Positions 37,338-46,266 of a stretch of 64,000 nt of DNA are shown here, piece after piece (the stretch's first letter is position 1; each line of letters begins with the position of its first letter). The notes under the pieces are model-generated. The model was not told the origin of the DNA. It saw nothing but the letters and a program-made list of their open reading frames with translations, and did no database searches. Source of the stretch: Cognatishimia sp. MH4019 (GTDB taxonomy: Bacteria > Pseudomonadota > Alphaproteobacteria > Rhodobacterales > Rhodobacteraceae); assembly GCF_020177595.1 (NCBI RefSeq), contig NZ_JAHTBL010000004.1, positions 1 through 64,000 of the forward strand, read 5' to 3'. The position numbers and the translations under genes are program-made.

Positions 37338-38551
37338 TGCGGCTCCAGAACCTTCAGATATTTACCGTCGCACCCCCTGCTCCAGGCTGGGGTGGGCGCT
37401 ATTGGATCTTCGTAAAACTCACGACAGCTTGCGGGATCGAAGGAGTGGGAGAATGCTACGCATCCTCCGTCGGGCCGAAAGCGATGGAAGCCGTGATCGA
37501 GGATGTCTTCTCGCGCCATATGGAAGGCGAAAACCCCGAGAGTATCGAACTGATGTTCCGCCGCGCCTATTCGGCGGGCTTCACGCAGCGGCCTGACTTG
37601 ACGGTGATGGGCGCGTTTTCAGGACTTGAAATCGCGTGCTGGGATATCCTTGGCAAAGCACGCGAGCGGCCTGTTTATGCATTGTTGGGCGGCAAGGTGA
37701 CACCGCGTGTGCGCTGCTATACCTATCTCTATCCCCTGCCCCACCATGATCCGGCAGCCTTCTGGACCTCGCCCGATATGGCGGCTGAGGCGGCATTAGA
37801 CGCAGTCGACCGCGGCTATACTGCGGTGAAGTTCGACCCTGCAGGCCCTTACACGATCCATGCGGGTCACCAGCCTAGTATGAGCGATATCTCTCGCTCT
37901 GCCCAGTTCTGCAAGGCGATCCGCAAGGCTGTCGGCGACCGTGCGGATTTGCTGTTCGGCACCCACGGGCAGTTCTCGACCGGCGGCGCGATCCGGCTGG
38001 CCAAAGCGTTGGAACCTTACGCTCCACTTTGGTTTGAGGAACCGATCCCGCCGGACAACGTGGCACAGATGGCGCGCGTGGCGGGGGCGACGTCGATCCC
38101 CGTCGCAACGGGGGAACGTCTGACCACGAAGGCCGAATTTGCACCCGTCCTACGCCAAGGTGCTGCGACGATCTTGCAACCGGCCTTGGGCCGCGTTGGT
38201 GGCATCTGGGAGGCCAAAAAGATCGCCGCCTTGGCCGAGGTCTATAACGCGCAGATGGCCCCACACCTATACGCCGGACCGGTGGAATGGGCGGCAAACC
38301 TGCATTTCGGGGCGTCGATCCCGAACCTTCTGATGGCAGAGACGATTGAGACCGACTTTCACGATCAGCTGATCGGCGGCGCGATCCGGGTGGAGAACGG
38401 GTTTGTAGAATTATCAGACGTGCCGGGCTTTGGGATCACATTGGATGAGGACTTGGCGCGCGCGCATCCTTACGAGGGCAATAAGCTGCACTTAGAGATG
38501 CAGTCGACGCCTTGCGATTATCAGGATGGCAATGATTTTCAAGGCGGCTAG
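37337..38551 (+). CDS. mandelate racemase/muconate lactonizing-family dehydratase
   Basis: A 404-residue enolase-superfamily protein. Metal ligands are in WFEEPIPPDN and GERLTTK; the catalytic His is in QMAPHLYAGPVEW and a His-containing segment HAGHQPSM lies at the second acid/base position, as in acid-sugar dehydratases. Substrate not assignable. Its stop overlaps the stop of the opposite-strand neighbour by 4 bases. Confidence 0.85.
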   Translation: MRLQNLQIFTVAPPAPGWGGRYWIFVKLTTACGIEGVGECYASSVGPKAMEAVIEDVFSRHMEGENPESIELMFRRAYSAGFTQRPDLTVMGAFSGLEIACWDILGKARERPVYALLGGKVTPRVRCYTYLYPLPHHDPAAFWTSPDMAAEAALDAVDRGYTAVKFDPAGPYTIHAGHQPSMSDISRSAQFCKAIRKAVGDRADLLFGTHGQFSTGGAIRLAKALEPYAPLWFEEPIPPDNVAQMARVAGATSIPVATGERLTTKAEFAPVLRQGAATILQPALGRVGGIWEAKKIAALAEVYNAQMAPHLYAGPVEWAANLHFGASIPNLLMAETIETDFHDQLIGGAIRVENGFVELSDVPGFGITLDEDLARAHPYEGNKLHLEMQSTPCDYQDGNDFQGG

Positions 38552-39165
38552 GCGCGCCGGAACCAGCCGCGCAACTCGGCGATCACACCTCCAGTAGCCA
38601 ATATGACAAGAGCGCAAAGCACCGCTTTTGACTCTGGTCCCATGGTGCCTTCAATCAGAACCGCGTGCAGGACGCTGCAGGTAACAATAACGACCGCAAG
38701 GCTTGTATGGGCCGCACGCCAGATATGAAACGGCAACCGTTTGCGGACACTCGCAAGGGCGGCGGCTGCGAAGATCGCCCACATGGCAAGCACGCCCCAA
38801 ACTGCAAACGGCGTGGGCGAGACAAACAAAAGTGCGTCGATTACATCAGGCGGGCTGGTGATCCAGAGCGCCCCGATATGGGTCAGCACCGAAAAGACAA
38901 GCGCAGCCCCGACCCAACGGTGAATGCGACGACTTTTGGCAGCGGAAAGACCTGCGATCCGACCGCCCGCAAGCAGCGGCTGGATCAGCAAAAGAGCCAA
39001 AGCGATGACGCCGGCAAGCCCACCGGTGATGTAGATCGGATCACGCCATTGCAGCAGCGGGCTGGTCGCTGCAGCATAAAGGGCGACAGTGATCGACACG
39101 CCTGCAACAGCAAGGATCAGGCCGTTCTGTCGGGCTTTTCTGGCGTGCCGACTTGGGACGTTCAC
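38548..39165 (-). CDS. ferric reductase-like transmembrane protein
   Basis: A 205-residue protein with five or six transmembrane segments and paired His in IHRWVG, LTHIGAL, WRAAHTS and SVLHAVL that could hold two b haems, as in MsrQ/ferric reductase-like domains. It has no flavin or NAD domain. The start is a GTG that overlaps the stop of the dioxygenase gene (GTGA), so the two are coupled. Function unknown. Confidence 0.75.
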   Translation of the reverse strand: MNVPSRHARKARQNGLILAVAGVSITVALYAAATSPLLQWRDPIYITGGLAGVIALALLLIQPLLAGGRIAGLSAAKSRRIHRWVGAALVFSVLTHIGALWITSPPDVIDALLFVSPTPFAVWGVLAMWAIFAAAALASVRKRLPFHIWRAAHTSLAVVIVTCSVLHAVLIEGTMGPESKAVLCALVILATGGVIAELRGWFRRA

Positions 39166-39652
39166 ACGGGCTCAAGCACAAAATCAACCGCGAGGCTGGT
39201 GTCGCTGGCGCTGGGCATGATCGGGCGCAAGAAGACCGTCTTGAACTCTGCATCATCGTCATAGGCCAAGTGGCCATGCGGCTGACCAAAGGCCGGAACG
39301 ATCTGCGGCATTTCAAGGCGGAACGCCCCGCTGGCATCGGTGAGTGTGGCCCCGTGGCTGCGCTGATCGCGTTCGTGGCCTTCCGTGGTATGCGCCCAGA
39401 TCTGGATGCGCCTGTTTGGCAACGGCGCGCCATCGCCCGCGCGGCGCACTGTTCCAGACATCCAGAAGCCACCCCCGCCGATACGCTCCACAATAGGCGC
39501 GCCGGGACGATAGTTTTTGCCCCGCCGCGCATGGTCGGCGTGGGGGCCAGACCGGCGGCGCGGGCGGGCAAAAGCAAACCCGACGCTGCAGTCAAAAAAG
39601 CAGCGCTGGCAGTGGTCAAAACGGTGCGACGGGTGGTCTTGGGCGATTGCAT
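39162..39652 (-). pseudogene. Tat-exported intradiol dioxygenase-like protein, frameshifted
   Basis: The N-terminus MQSPKTTRRTVLTTASAAF is a twin-arginine signal. The frame then breaks near 39513-39517 at a run of five A (minus strand), where GAKT... should join NYRPGAPIVERIGGGG. With one more A the frame continues through SGTVRRAGDGAPLPNRRIQ, SHGATLTDASG and QPHGHLAYDD to the stop at 39162. Homologues resemble intradiol ring-cleavage dioxygenases with a single domain. Either a real recent inactivation or a homopolymer sequencing error. Confidence 0.8.
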
Positions 39653-39791
39653 TCAGGTGATCTCCCTCCGGATGGCTTCCTAAGAACATAGCGTGCCCGG
39701 ATGCATTTCCGAAGGCATCGACAAAGGTCGGCATGTCAAATCAGCTCACGGCTGCGTGAGATGCACAAAATAAAGCAAGATTTTCCGGAAG

Positions 39792-39868
39792 TGGTAGCGG
39801 AGGAGGGACTTGAACCCCCGACACGCGGATTATGATTCCGCTGCTCTAACCACCTGAGCTACTCCGCC
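39792..39868 (-). tRNA. tRNA-Met (CAU anticodon)
   Basis: A 77-base cloverleaf on the minus strand. Acceptor stem GGCGGAG/CTCCGCT with a terminal G-U pair, anticodon stem GCGGA-TCCGC enclosing ATCATAA (anticodon CAT), T-arm GGGGGTTCAAGTCCC, and encoded CCA. It resembles elongator tRNA-Met of alphaproteobacteria; the lysidine-modified tRNA-Ile2 also has CAU in the gene but differs in the rest. Confidence 0.93.
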
Positions 39869-39960
39869 ACTGAGGCGCTGACCTAAAACCAGCGCGCGGC
39901 CCCGTCAAGCCCTGTTTCGCGTCTTTTCGAAAGCTGATTTGCGCGGCCGACGTCAGCTTG

Positions 39961-40034
39961 AGTATTTAGGCAAAGATGAAAGGCCCGCGTTAAGGTTAAT
40001 GGGCGGTTACCGGCTTCTTTTGTCCCAAAATACC
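39961..40034. repeat. full copy of the dispersed palindromic element after hemC
   Basis: Two arms (AGTATTTAGGCAAAGATGAA at 39961 and CTTCTTTTGTCCCAAAATAC at 40014) flank a centre with GCGTTAAGGTTAAT, related to the GTTAACCTTAAC centre of the copy beside metK. It begins 9 bases after the hemC stop, in the position of a terminator. Confidence 0.55.
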
Positions 40035-40042
40035 TAAAACCG

Positions 40043-40990
40043 TCAGGCGACCCAAGAGAAGAAATCCGCTGGAGCGCGCGACCGCAGGGTATTGGCCAAC
40101 TCGGTGCCGAGGGCAGCGCCGTCCTCAATGGGGGCATCGCCCCTATCCGCGATAACTTCGGAACCATCGGTGCGCAGGATTTCCCCGCGCAGTTTGATCG
40201 TGCCGCCGTCCAGTTCGGCCAAGCCACCGATGGGCGTCTCACAAGACCCATCAAGAGCAGCCAGGAACGCGCGTTCGGCTGCAAGCCGTTGTCCGGTTTC
40301 GACATCATGGATCGCTTCAAGCATTTCGGCCACGCGCATGTCATCTGCGCGGCGTTCGATCCCGATCGCACCTTGCGCGACGGCAGGAAGCATTTCGTCG
40401 GTCTCAATCGCCGTGCGGGGCACGTCTTTCATGTCGAGCCGGTTGAGGCCTGCCATTGCAAGAAACGTCGCCTCGGCCACCTTATTCTCAAGTTTCATCA
40501 ACCGGGTTTGCACGTTGCCACGAAACTCCACGATCTCCAGATCGGGGCGATAGTTCAGCAGTTGCGCTTTGCGGCGCAGGCTGGACGTTCCTACGATGGC
40601 ACCTTCCGCCAAATCAGCCAGCCTACCGCCATCCAGCGAAACGAACGCATCACGCACATCTTCGCGCGGCAGGTAAGTGTTCAGCAGCAAACCATCTGGT
40701 TGGGAGACAGGCATGTCCTTCATGGAATGCACCGCAATGTCGATTTTACCCGACAGCATGTCGTCCTCAATTTCGCGGGTAAACAGCCCTTTGCCACCGA
40801 TCTCCTTCAGGGGGCGGTCCAGCACTTTATCCCCGGTCGTTTTGATGACGACGATGGTGAACGCCTCAAACGGCAGATCGAAGGCTTTGGCCAGACGCTC
40901 CCGCGTTTCATGGGCCTGCGCCAGCGCCAAAGGGGAGCCGCGTGTGCCGATATTCAGGGGTGAAGCGGGGGACGGAAGTGTGATAGCCAT
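40043..40990 (-). CDS. hemC: porphobilinogen deaminase (hydroxymethylbilane synthase)
   Basis: A 315-residue enzyme that joins four porphobilinogens. TRGSPLALAQ near the N-terminus, the MKDMP segment, and the dipyrromethane cofactor Cys in LDGSCETPIGGLA (residue about 250) are intact. AGGA precedes the ATG. Divergent from hemE, with a TGTC-N10-GACA site between them. Confidence 0.96.
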   Translation of the reverse strand: MAITLPSPASPLNIGTRGSPLALAQAHETRERLAKAFDLPFEAFTIVVIKTTGDKVLDRPLKEIGGKGLFTREIEDDMLSGKIDIAVHSMKDMPVSQPDGLLLNTYLPREDVRDAFVSLDGGRLADLAEGAIVGTSSLRRKAQLLNYRPDLEIVEFRGNVQTRLMKLENKVAEATFLAMAGLNRLDMKDVPRTAIETDEMLPAVAQGAIGIERRADDMRVAEMLEAIHDVETGQRLAAERAFLAALDGSCETPIGGLAELDGGTIKLRGEILRTDGSEVIADRGDAPIEDGAALGTELANTLRSRAPADFFSWVA

Positions 40991-41006
40991 GGGGTATTCC
41001 TAGTTG

Positions 41007-41024
41007 TGTCAACTTAACTTGACA
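41007..41024. promoter_or_regulatory. PpsR/CrtJ-type operator between hemC and hemE
   Basis: TGTCAACTTAACTTGACA fits the TGTC-N10-GACA consensus exactly. It lies 16 bases beyond the hemC ATG and 47 bases before the hemE start, where it could act on both genes. In Rhodobacter this redox-responsive repressor controls bacteriochlorophyll, carotenoid and some hem genes. Confidence 0.7.
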
Positions 41025-41071
41025 ACCTCGTTTGTCCGGTCAACATGACGCCAACAATTAGGTGACGATAT

Positions 41072-42133
41072 ATGACTTACGAAAGACCCGTTATGGCGCA
41101 AACAAAAAAGCTGCTCAGAACCCTGAATGGAGAGCGGCTTGATGTCCCACCCATCTGGATGATGCGGCAAGCGGGGCGCTATCTGCCCGAATATAAAGCG
41201 ACGCGCGCGCAGGCCGGGGATTTCCTCTCACTCTGCTATAACCCTGATTTAGCAGCAGAAGTGACGCTCCAGCCGATCCGCCGCTACGGCTTTGATGCAG
41301 CGATCCTGTTTGCGGACATTCTATTGGTGCCGCAGGCGTTGGGTGCGGACCTGTGGTTCGTCACAGGCGAAGGCCCCCGGTTGTCAACGATCACATCTGC
41401 GGATGATTTCGCCAAACTCAAGCCTGCGTCCGACATCCACGAAGTGCTGTCGCCGATCTACGAAACGGTGCGCATTTTGTCGCGGGAATTGCCGCCAGAG
41501 ACGACACTGATCGGTTTTGCAGGCGCACCCTGGACCGTGGCGACCTATATGATCGCTGGCCGCGGCACGCCGGACCAAGGCCCGGCCCATGCGCTGCGCC
41601 AGGAAGACACAGCCACGTTCGAAGCGCTTTTGGACCGGATCACCGAAGCCACGATTGATTACCTGTCGATGCAGATCGAAGCCGGGGCCGAAGTTGTCAA
41701 AATCTTCGACAGTTGGGCGGGCTCTTTGAAAGGCGATGCATTCCGCAAATACGCGCTGGAGCCTGCCAAAAAGATCACCGCCGCGCTGAAAGCCAAGCAT
41801 CCGGGCATTCACGTGATCGCCTTTCCGCGTGAGGCGGGCGAGAACTATATCGGCTTCGCCAAAGAGGTCGGCGCAGATTGTCTGGCACTGGACAATTCGG
41901 TTGATGCCGATTGGGCAGCGAAGCACCTGCAAGTCGATGGCTGCGTGCAGGGCAACCTTGCCCCGGGCCACATGGTCACCGGTGGGAAGGCACTGATCGA
42001 CGAGACGCGGCGCATCGTGAAAGCGTTCTCGGGCGGGCCGCATATCTTCAACCTTGGTCACGGCATCACACCCGATGCAGACCCCGCCAATGTGCAATTG
42101 ATGATCGACACGGTTCGCGAAAACGCGTCGTAA
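41072..42133 (+). CDS. hemE: uroporphyrinogen decarboxylase
   Basis: A 353-residue TIM-barrel enzyme that converts uroporphyrinogen III to coproporphyrinogen [19 protein letters not shown] (substrate-binding Arg loop), [14 protein letters not shown] (catalytic Asp), and the NLGHGI C-terminal His motif are intact. The ATG at 41072 follows [14 protein letters not shown] seven codons in is the alternative. Confidence 0.95.
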   Translation: MTYERPVMAQTKKLLRTLNGERLDVPPIWMMRQAGRYLPEYKATRAQAGDFLSLCYNPDLAAEVTLQPIRRYGFDAAILFADILLVPQALGADLWFVTGEGPRLSTITSADDFAKLKPASDIHEVLSPIYETVRILSRELPPETTLIGFAGAPWTVATYMIAGRGTPDQGPAHALRQEDTATFEALLDRITEATIDYLSMQIEAGAEVVKIFDSWAGSLKGDAFRKYALEPAKKITAALKAKHPGIHVIAFPREAGENYIGFAKEVGADCLALDNSVDADWAAKHLQVDGCVQGNLAPGHMVTGGKALIDETRRIVKAFSGGPHIFNLGHGITPDADPANVQLMIDTVRENAS

Positions 42134-42222
42134 TTTCCTAAAATTGCCCAGATTTGCACAAGGTTGCGGCGCGGTTTGGTCGCGATGACGCAGTAGACAA
42201 ACCTCCATAGGAGATTTGCGCG

Positions 42223-42786
42223 ATGCGTTTGATGCTGTTCATGACTGTCTTTTCAATCGGGCTTTTTGGCGCGGTGATGCCTTTGTCGCAAGGCGACAAG
42301 GTTGAGGGTGTTCAGGTCGCGAGCCTTGACGCCCCGATGCCTCAGATTGAACGGAAGACAAAGCGCGTAGACACCCCCGAGATTGAACCGGGCAGCTTTG
42401 AAGCCGCCCTGTTCAGTGCCGTGACGGGGTCGGGTCCGATCCTCGATCAGTCCGAGACGCGGTTGATGCACAATCCCAATTCCTGCGGTCTGGGCACCCA
42501 TGGCGCGAAGGTGCGCGAAAGCCTTTTGGGTCGCAATACCCTGCGCTCGGTCACTGGGGCGAAACGTGTGAAAGCCCCGAAACGCAAGGCTGTGATTGCG
42601 GCCCCCGATGCAGGGGCGCCAATCTGCGGGGTCTTCTCGCGCGAGGCGGGCTGCACGCCAATTGTGACGGCCGCGCTGAACAAATGGGTGCTGTCGGGCA
42701 ATACGCCCAGCCCCGCATTGGCCGATGAAAAGCCGCAGTCGGATCGCGAGAAATCAGTCCGCTCGTTGCTGTGTAAACACGGCTGA
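42223..42786 (+). CDS. hypothetical secreted protein
   Basis: A 187-residue protein with a signal-like N-terminus (MRLMLFMTVFSIGLFGAVMP) and four Cys in the mature part (NPNSCGLG, PICGVFSREAGC, SLLCKHG) that could make disulfides. No family recognised. GGAG precedes the ATG. Located between hemE and a small secreted protein gene. Confidence 0.6.
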   Translation: MRLMLFMTVFSIGLFGAVMPLSQGDKVEGVQVASLDAPMPQIERKTKRVDTPEIEPGSFEAALFSAVTGSGPILDQSETRLMHNPNSCGLGTHGAKVRESLLGRNTLRSVTGAKRVKAPKRKAVIAAPDAGAPICGVFSREAGCTPIVTAALNKWVLSGNTPSPALADEKPQSDREKSVRSLLCKHG

Positions 42787-42853
42787 GGCGCGGCGCTTAT
42801 CTGAATCTTTACTATATTGCCTTCAACTGAAGGGAATCGTGGAGATTGCTGCT

Positions 42854-43048
42854 ATGAAATACGCTTCCCTATTCGTCCTCATCGGCCTTCTGTTGACCAC
42901 CGCGCGCGTGGCCGAAGTGAACGTGCCTGCACCGACAACGGCTTTCGTTGCACCGCTGGCGGGGCAAACAGCGCCACTGCAAGACCCAATCCTTTTGGGC
43001 AAAGCAGCATCACTGGATGGCCTGATTGAAATCAGTTTGCGGTTTTAG
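42854..43048 (+). CDS. small hypothetical protein with signal peptide
   Basis: A 64-residue product, MKYASLFVLIGLLLTTARV then a Pro/Ala-rich tail. GTGGAGA lies 9 bases before the ATG. It ends 3 bases before the hemF stop on the other strand. Secreted or membrane-anchored; no known family. It was placed by start codon and ribosome-binding site only. Confidence 0.5.
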   Translation: MKYASLFVLIGLLLTTARVAEVNVPAPTTAFVAPLAGQTAPLQDPILLGKAASLDGLIEISLRF

Positions 43049-43051
43049 GGA

Positions 43052-43945
43052 TCAGACCCATTTGGCAAGCGGCGGCAAGCTCATGAGCACGGCATTCGCG
43101 TCATGACCTGTTTCAAGACCGAATTTCGTGCCGCGATCATAAACAAGATTATACTCGGCATAGAGCCCACGATGAACCAGCTGGGTGTCCTTGTCGGCAT
43201 CAGTCCAGTCGGTGTCGCGGCGCTTGTCGACCAGTGGGACATAGGCGGGTAGAAACGCCCGGCCAATGTCCTGAATGAAGGCAAAGTCAGCTTCCCAGTC
43301 ACCGGTGCAATAATCATCGACAAAGATACCGCCGACGCCACGAGCGCGGCCTCGATGAGGGACGTAGAAATACTCATCCGCCCAGGCTTTCAGACGAGGA
43401 TAATGTTCGTCGCCATGCCGGTCACAATGCTCTTTCTGAACGCTGTGAAACTGTGCCGTGTCTTCGTCATATTCAATGCAAGGGTTCAGGTCGGATCCGC
43501 CGCCGAACCACCAGGCATGCGGTGTCCAGAACATTCGGGTGTTCATGTGAACAGCCGGTGCATGCGGGTTCTGCATATGCGCCACCAGCGAAATGCCCGA
43601 AGCCCAGAAGCGCGGATCATCCTTCATGCCGGGAATGCCCTTGCGCGCGGCCATCGCCGCCTGCGCGCGTTCGCCCAACGTGCCATGCACGGTCGAGACA
43701 TTAACGCCGATCTTCTCAAAAACACGCCCGCCGCGCATCACGCTCATCAAGCCGCCACCTGCGTCTGATCCATCCTCAGATGCCCGCTTGGTCTCTGTCA
43801 CTTCAAATCGGCCAGCCGGTAAATGCGCCGTCGCGCCCCCCGTCTGGCGGTCTTCCAATGCCTCAAATGCGGCGACGATCTGATCGCGCAATTCGCGAAA
43901 CCACGCTGAAGCCCGGATCTTGCGATCGTCAAATTGTTCCGTCAT
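43052..43945 (-). CDS. hemF: oxygen-dependent coproporphyrinogen III oxidase
   Basis: A 297-residue enzyme of haem and bacteriochlorophyll synthesis. HMNTRMFW and WWFGGGSDLNPCIEYDED are the family motifs, with HYPRLKAWADEYFYVPHRG in the second half. MTEQFDDRK at 43945 is chosen because AGGAGA precedes it; a start 8 codons upstream would contain the operator. The ribosome-binding site overlaps a PpsR-type site. Confidence 0.95.
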   Translation of the reverse strand: MTEQFDDRKIRASAWFRELRDQIVAAFEALEDRQTGGATAHLPAGRFEVTETKRASEDGSDAGGGLMSVMRGGRVFEKIGVNVSTVHGTLGERAQAAMAARKGIPGMKDDPRFWASGISLVAHMQNPHAPAVHMNTRMFWTPHAWWFGGGSDLNPCIEYDEDTAQFHSVQKEHCDRHGDEHYPRLKAWADEYFYVPHRGRARGVGGIFVDDYCTGDWEADFAFIQDIGRAFLPAYVPLVDKRRDTDWTDADKDTQLVHRGLYAEYNLVYDRGTKFGLETGHDANAVLMSLPPLAKWV

Positions 43946-43950
43946 GAACC

Positions 43951-43968
43951 TGTCTCCTAAACTTGACA
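43951..43968. promoter_or_regulatory. PpsR/CrtJ-type operator in front of hemF
   Basis: TGTCTCCTAAACTTGACA fits TGTC-N10-GACA exactly. It starts 5 bases before the hemF ATG and contains the ribosome-binding site. A TAGAAT -10 candidate lies directly upstream in the minus-strand sense, so a bound repressor would cover the transcription start. Confidence 0.6.
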
Positions 43969-44050
43969 CATTCTATCACTCTCCTCGCTGATTGCACCAG
44001 AGTTTGCATCCGCCTACACTGCGACCAATCCGCAGCATTCGAGGCGAAAG

Positions 44051-44425
44051 ATGCGTGTTTCACCGGTTCTTTTGATCTGTGCGCTGGCCGCTTGCGCCAG
44101 CCCCTATGACCGCTGCGTGAGCGAGGCGACCCGCGATGCAAACACGCTCAGCGGATTGATCGCAGAGACCGAAGCCAATATCGCACGCGGATTTGCCGTC
44201 GACGAGCAGATAGAGCCACGCATCAGCTATCAGTATTGCTTCAATCGGCGCGGCGTTTGGGCCTTGTGCCGGGAACGCGATATCCGCACCAAAAAGGTGC
44301 CGGTGGCGATTGATCTGGCTGCTGAAGAACGCAAACTGAATGGGATGCGCGAAAAGCTGGCACAGCTGAAAGCGCAAGCCGGGCGCGACATTCGCGCCTG
44401 CCGGGCACAGTTTCCTGACAGTTAA
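44051..44425 (+). CDS. hypothetical lipoprotein
   Basis: A 124-residue precursor: MRVSPVLLICALAACASPYD with lipobox Cys at residue 15, then a helical region (EERKLNGMREKLAQLKAQAGRD). No named family. Convergent with the SDR gene; the two stop codons overlap. Confidence 0.65.
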   Translation: MRVSPVLLICALAACASPYDRCVSEATRDANTLSGLIAETEANIARGFAVDEQIEPRISYQYCFNRRGVWALCRERDIRTKKVPVAIDLAAEERKLNGMREKLAQLKAQAGRDIRACRAQFPDS

Positions 44426-45225
44426 TGCGCCGCGTTGCCAACCGGATCAAGAAGCGTGCGCCCGCCATCGACGGTCATAATCTCGCCCGTCACAAAGCCT
44501 GAGCCATCTGAACAGAGAAATTGCACCGCGTGGGCCACTTCCCCAGGGCTCGCGATCCGGTCAAGCGGCGTGTGCGATGTAATTTCTTCGCGCATCTCGC
44601 GGTGCTCGCGCAGCGTATCTTTGAGCGAGGCGGACATGACGCTGCCAAAGGCCACAGCATTCACGCGAATCCGGTGCGGGGCCAAAGCGACCGCCAGCGA
44701 CCGCGTCATCTGATCCATCGCGGCAGAGCTGATCGAATAGGCCAGCGTTTCGGGATGGGCGCGCCGCGCCGCGATGGAGGACAGGTTTACGATAGCCCCC
44801 GCCATACCCTCTTCCTGATCTTCGGCCTGTTTGATCATGCGTTTCGCGATCATCTGCGACAGCCGCAGACTGGCCAGCATGTTCTGCTGCAGCAGCAGTT
44901 CAACCCCGTCGTCATCAGGGTTGAGCGGGTCGGATTGCACAATCTGGCGGCTTGCGTTGATCAGGATATCGACCCGATCGAACGCATCAATCGTGGCCGA
45001 AAGCAGGTTCGCGATGGTCAGTTTCTCGCGCAGGTCACCGGCAAAAATCCGGGCTTGAGTGTCATCGCCGACGATATCACCCAATTCGTGGCGCAGCGCT
45101 TTCTCGTCCTTATCGGCAAAGACGACATTTGCACCATTCTCCAAAAAGTGCCGCCCGATTGCAAGGCCAACCCCGTTCGCTGCGCCGGTAACAATCGCAG
45201 TTTTTCCGGAAATGCTGAACGACAT
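44422..45225 (-). CDS. SDR-family protein without the usual catalytic lysine
   Basis: A 267-residue classical short-chain dehydrogenase fold: cofactor motif GAANGVGLAIG, the NAG/NAS strand LINASRQ, and the Ser of NLSSIAARR. The active-site YxxxK reads YSISS, so the Lys is replaced by Ser while the Tyr is kept. The rest is conserved, so it may be a catalytically altered or regulatory member. NAD(P) binding is expected; activity is not. Confidence 0.82.
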   Translation of the reverse strand: MSFSISGKTAIVTGAANGVGLAIGRHFLENGANVVFADKDEKALRHELGDIVGDDTQARIFAGDLREKLTIANLLSATIDAFDRVDILINASRQIVQSDPLNPDDDGVELLLQQNMLASLRLSQMIAKRMIKQAEDQEEGMAGAIVNLSSIAARRAHPETLAYSISSAAMDQMTRSLAVALAPHRIRVNAVAFGSVMSASLKDTLREHREMREEITSHTPLDRIASPGEVAHAVQFLCSDGSGFVTGEIMTVDGGRTLLDPVGNAAH

Positions 45226-45260
45226 GAGAGATCTCCTATGAGAGGAAAGCCTAGCGCTGT

Positions 45261-46256
45261 TTAACGCGAGGAGCGAGAGCGCATTGGCCGTACTGCGCGC
45301 AGCAGCTTGAATCCGCGTGTGCCGCCAACCTCTTCGACCTGTTGAAACAGCGTCGCGAGATGCGCTTCATAGGGCAAGTGGCGGTTTGCAACAGCCCAGA
45401 CCTCCCCCCTCGGTGTGAGCAGGTGGGCAGCGGCTTGCAAGAAGGCCTGCCCTATCGCGGGGTCCGCGGCGCGTTCGGTGTGAAACGGTGGGTTCGTCAG
45501 CACGAAATCAACCGGGTCAGGCAGCGTGAACCGGGTAGCATCGGCCCAGTGGAATTGCGCGCGCGGGTTGGTAACGTTCAGGCGCGCGCAGTCGAGGGCG
45601 GCGGCCTCTGCCTCTACCAGATGCAGGGTCTTGATGGTCTCTTGGGCCAGCGCCTGTGCACTCAGATAGCCCCAGCCTGCGCCCAGATCGACGCCGGTGC
45701 CTTTGAGCTTTGGCAAGGCATTCGCCAAAGCCTCTGAACCTGCATCAATGCCGTCGGCAGAAAAGACACCGGGCCGCCGGTAAAAACCATCTTCGGCCTT
45801 CTGCGGTGACGCGGATGCCGCCCAATCAGCGAAGGCATCGGTCGCAGGGAACGCAAAGGTTTTCCCATGGGCTTTTGAAAACGCCGCCGTCACATCAGCC
45901 TCTTTCCGGCAGGCCTTGTAAAGACTGTCGATCCCGTCGGTCTTCTGGCCATCCACAACGACCACCCCGTCGGTCAACGCGCAAGCCTGCGCGATCAGCA
46001 CGCGCGCTTCGGCCTTGGCACGAGGAATGCAGACGATGCTGAACGCAAAACGGCCCTGCGGCGCGATCTGCGCATCATAGCCCGCTTGGGCGAATGCGTC
46101 GTGATCGGGTTTGAAGCCCTGCACGATCTGAACGCGCTCTTTCGGCAGCGCGGCCAGATCATCGCCCCAGCGTGGACGGAACACAGCAATCGTACCTTCA
46201 TCGGGCAGCGCAAAGGTGCCGCCATCTTGGGCAAGGCTCAATCGTGTAGGGCGCAT
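45261..46256 (-). CDS. rsmC: class I SAM-dependent rRNA methyltransferase (RsmC-like)
   Basis: A 331-residue protein with an N-terminal inactive methyltransferase-like half and a C-terminal catalytic half: SAM site VDLGAGWGYLS and the N2-guanine methylase motif LTNPPFH. RsmC modifies G1207 of 16S rRNA; the assignment is by motif and two-domain length. Confidence 0.8.
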   Translation of the reverse strand: MRPTRLSLAQDGGTFALPDEGTIAVFRPRWGDDLAALPKERVQIVQGFKPDHDAFAQAGYDAQIAPQGRFAFSIVCIPRAKAEARVLIAQACALTDGVVVVDGQKTDGIDSLYKACRKEADVTAAFSKAHGKTFAFPATDAFADWAASASPQKAEDGFYRRPGVFSADGIDAGSEALANALPKLKGTGVDLGAGWGYLSAQALAQETIKTLHLVEAEAAALDCARLNVTNPRAQFHWADATRFTLPDPVDFVLTNPPFHTERAADPAIGQAFLQAAAHLLTPRGEVWAVANRHLPYEAHLATLFQQVEEVGGTRGFKLLRAVRPMRSRSSR

Positions 46257-46266
46257 CTGGGAAAGG

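Noticed and set aside
39792-39868. tRNA-Ile2 (lysidine) for the CAU tRNA
   Set aside because: The overall sequence looks like elongator tRNA-Met of alphaproteobacteria, although the gene-level anticodon alone cannot decide.
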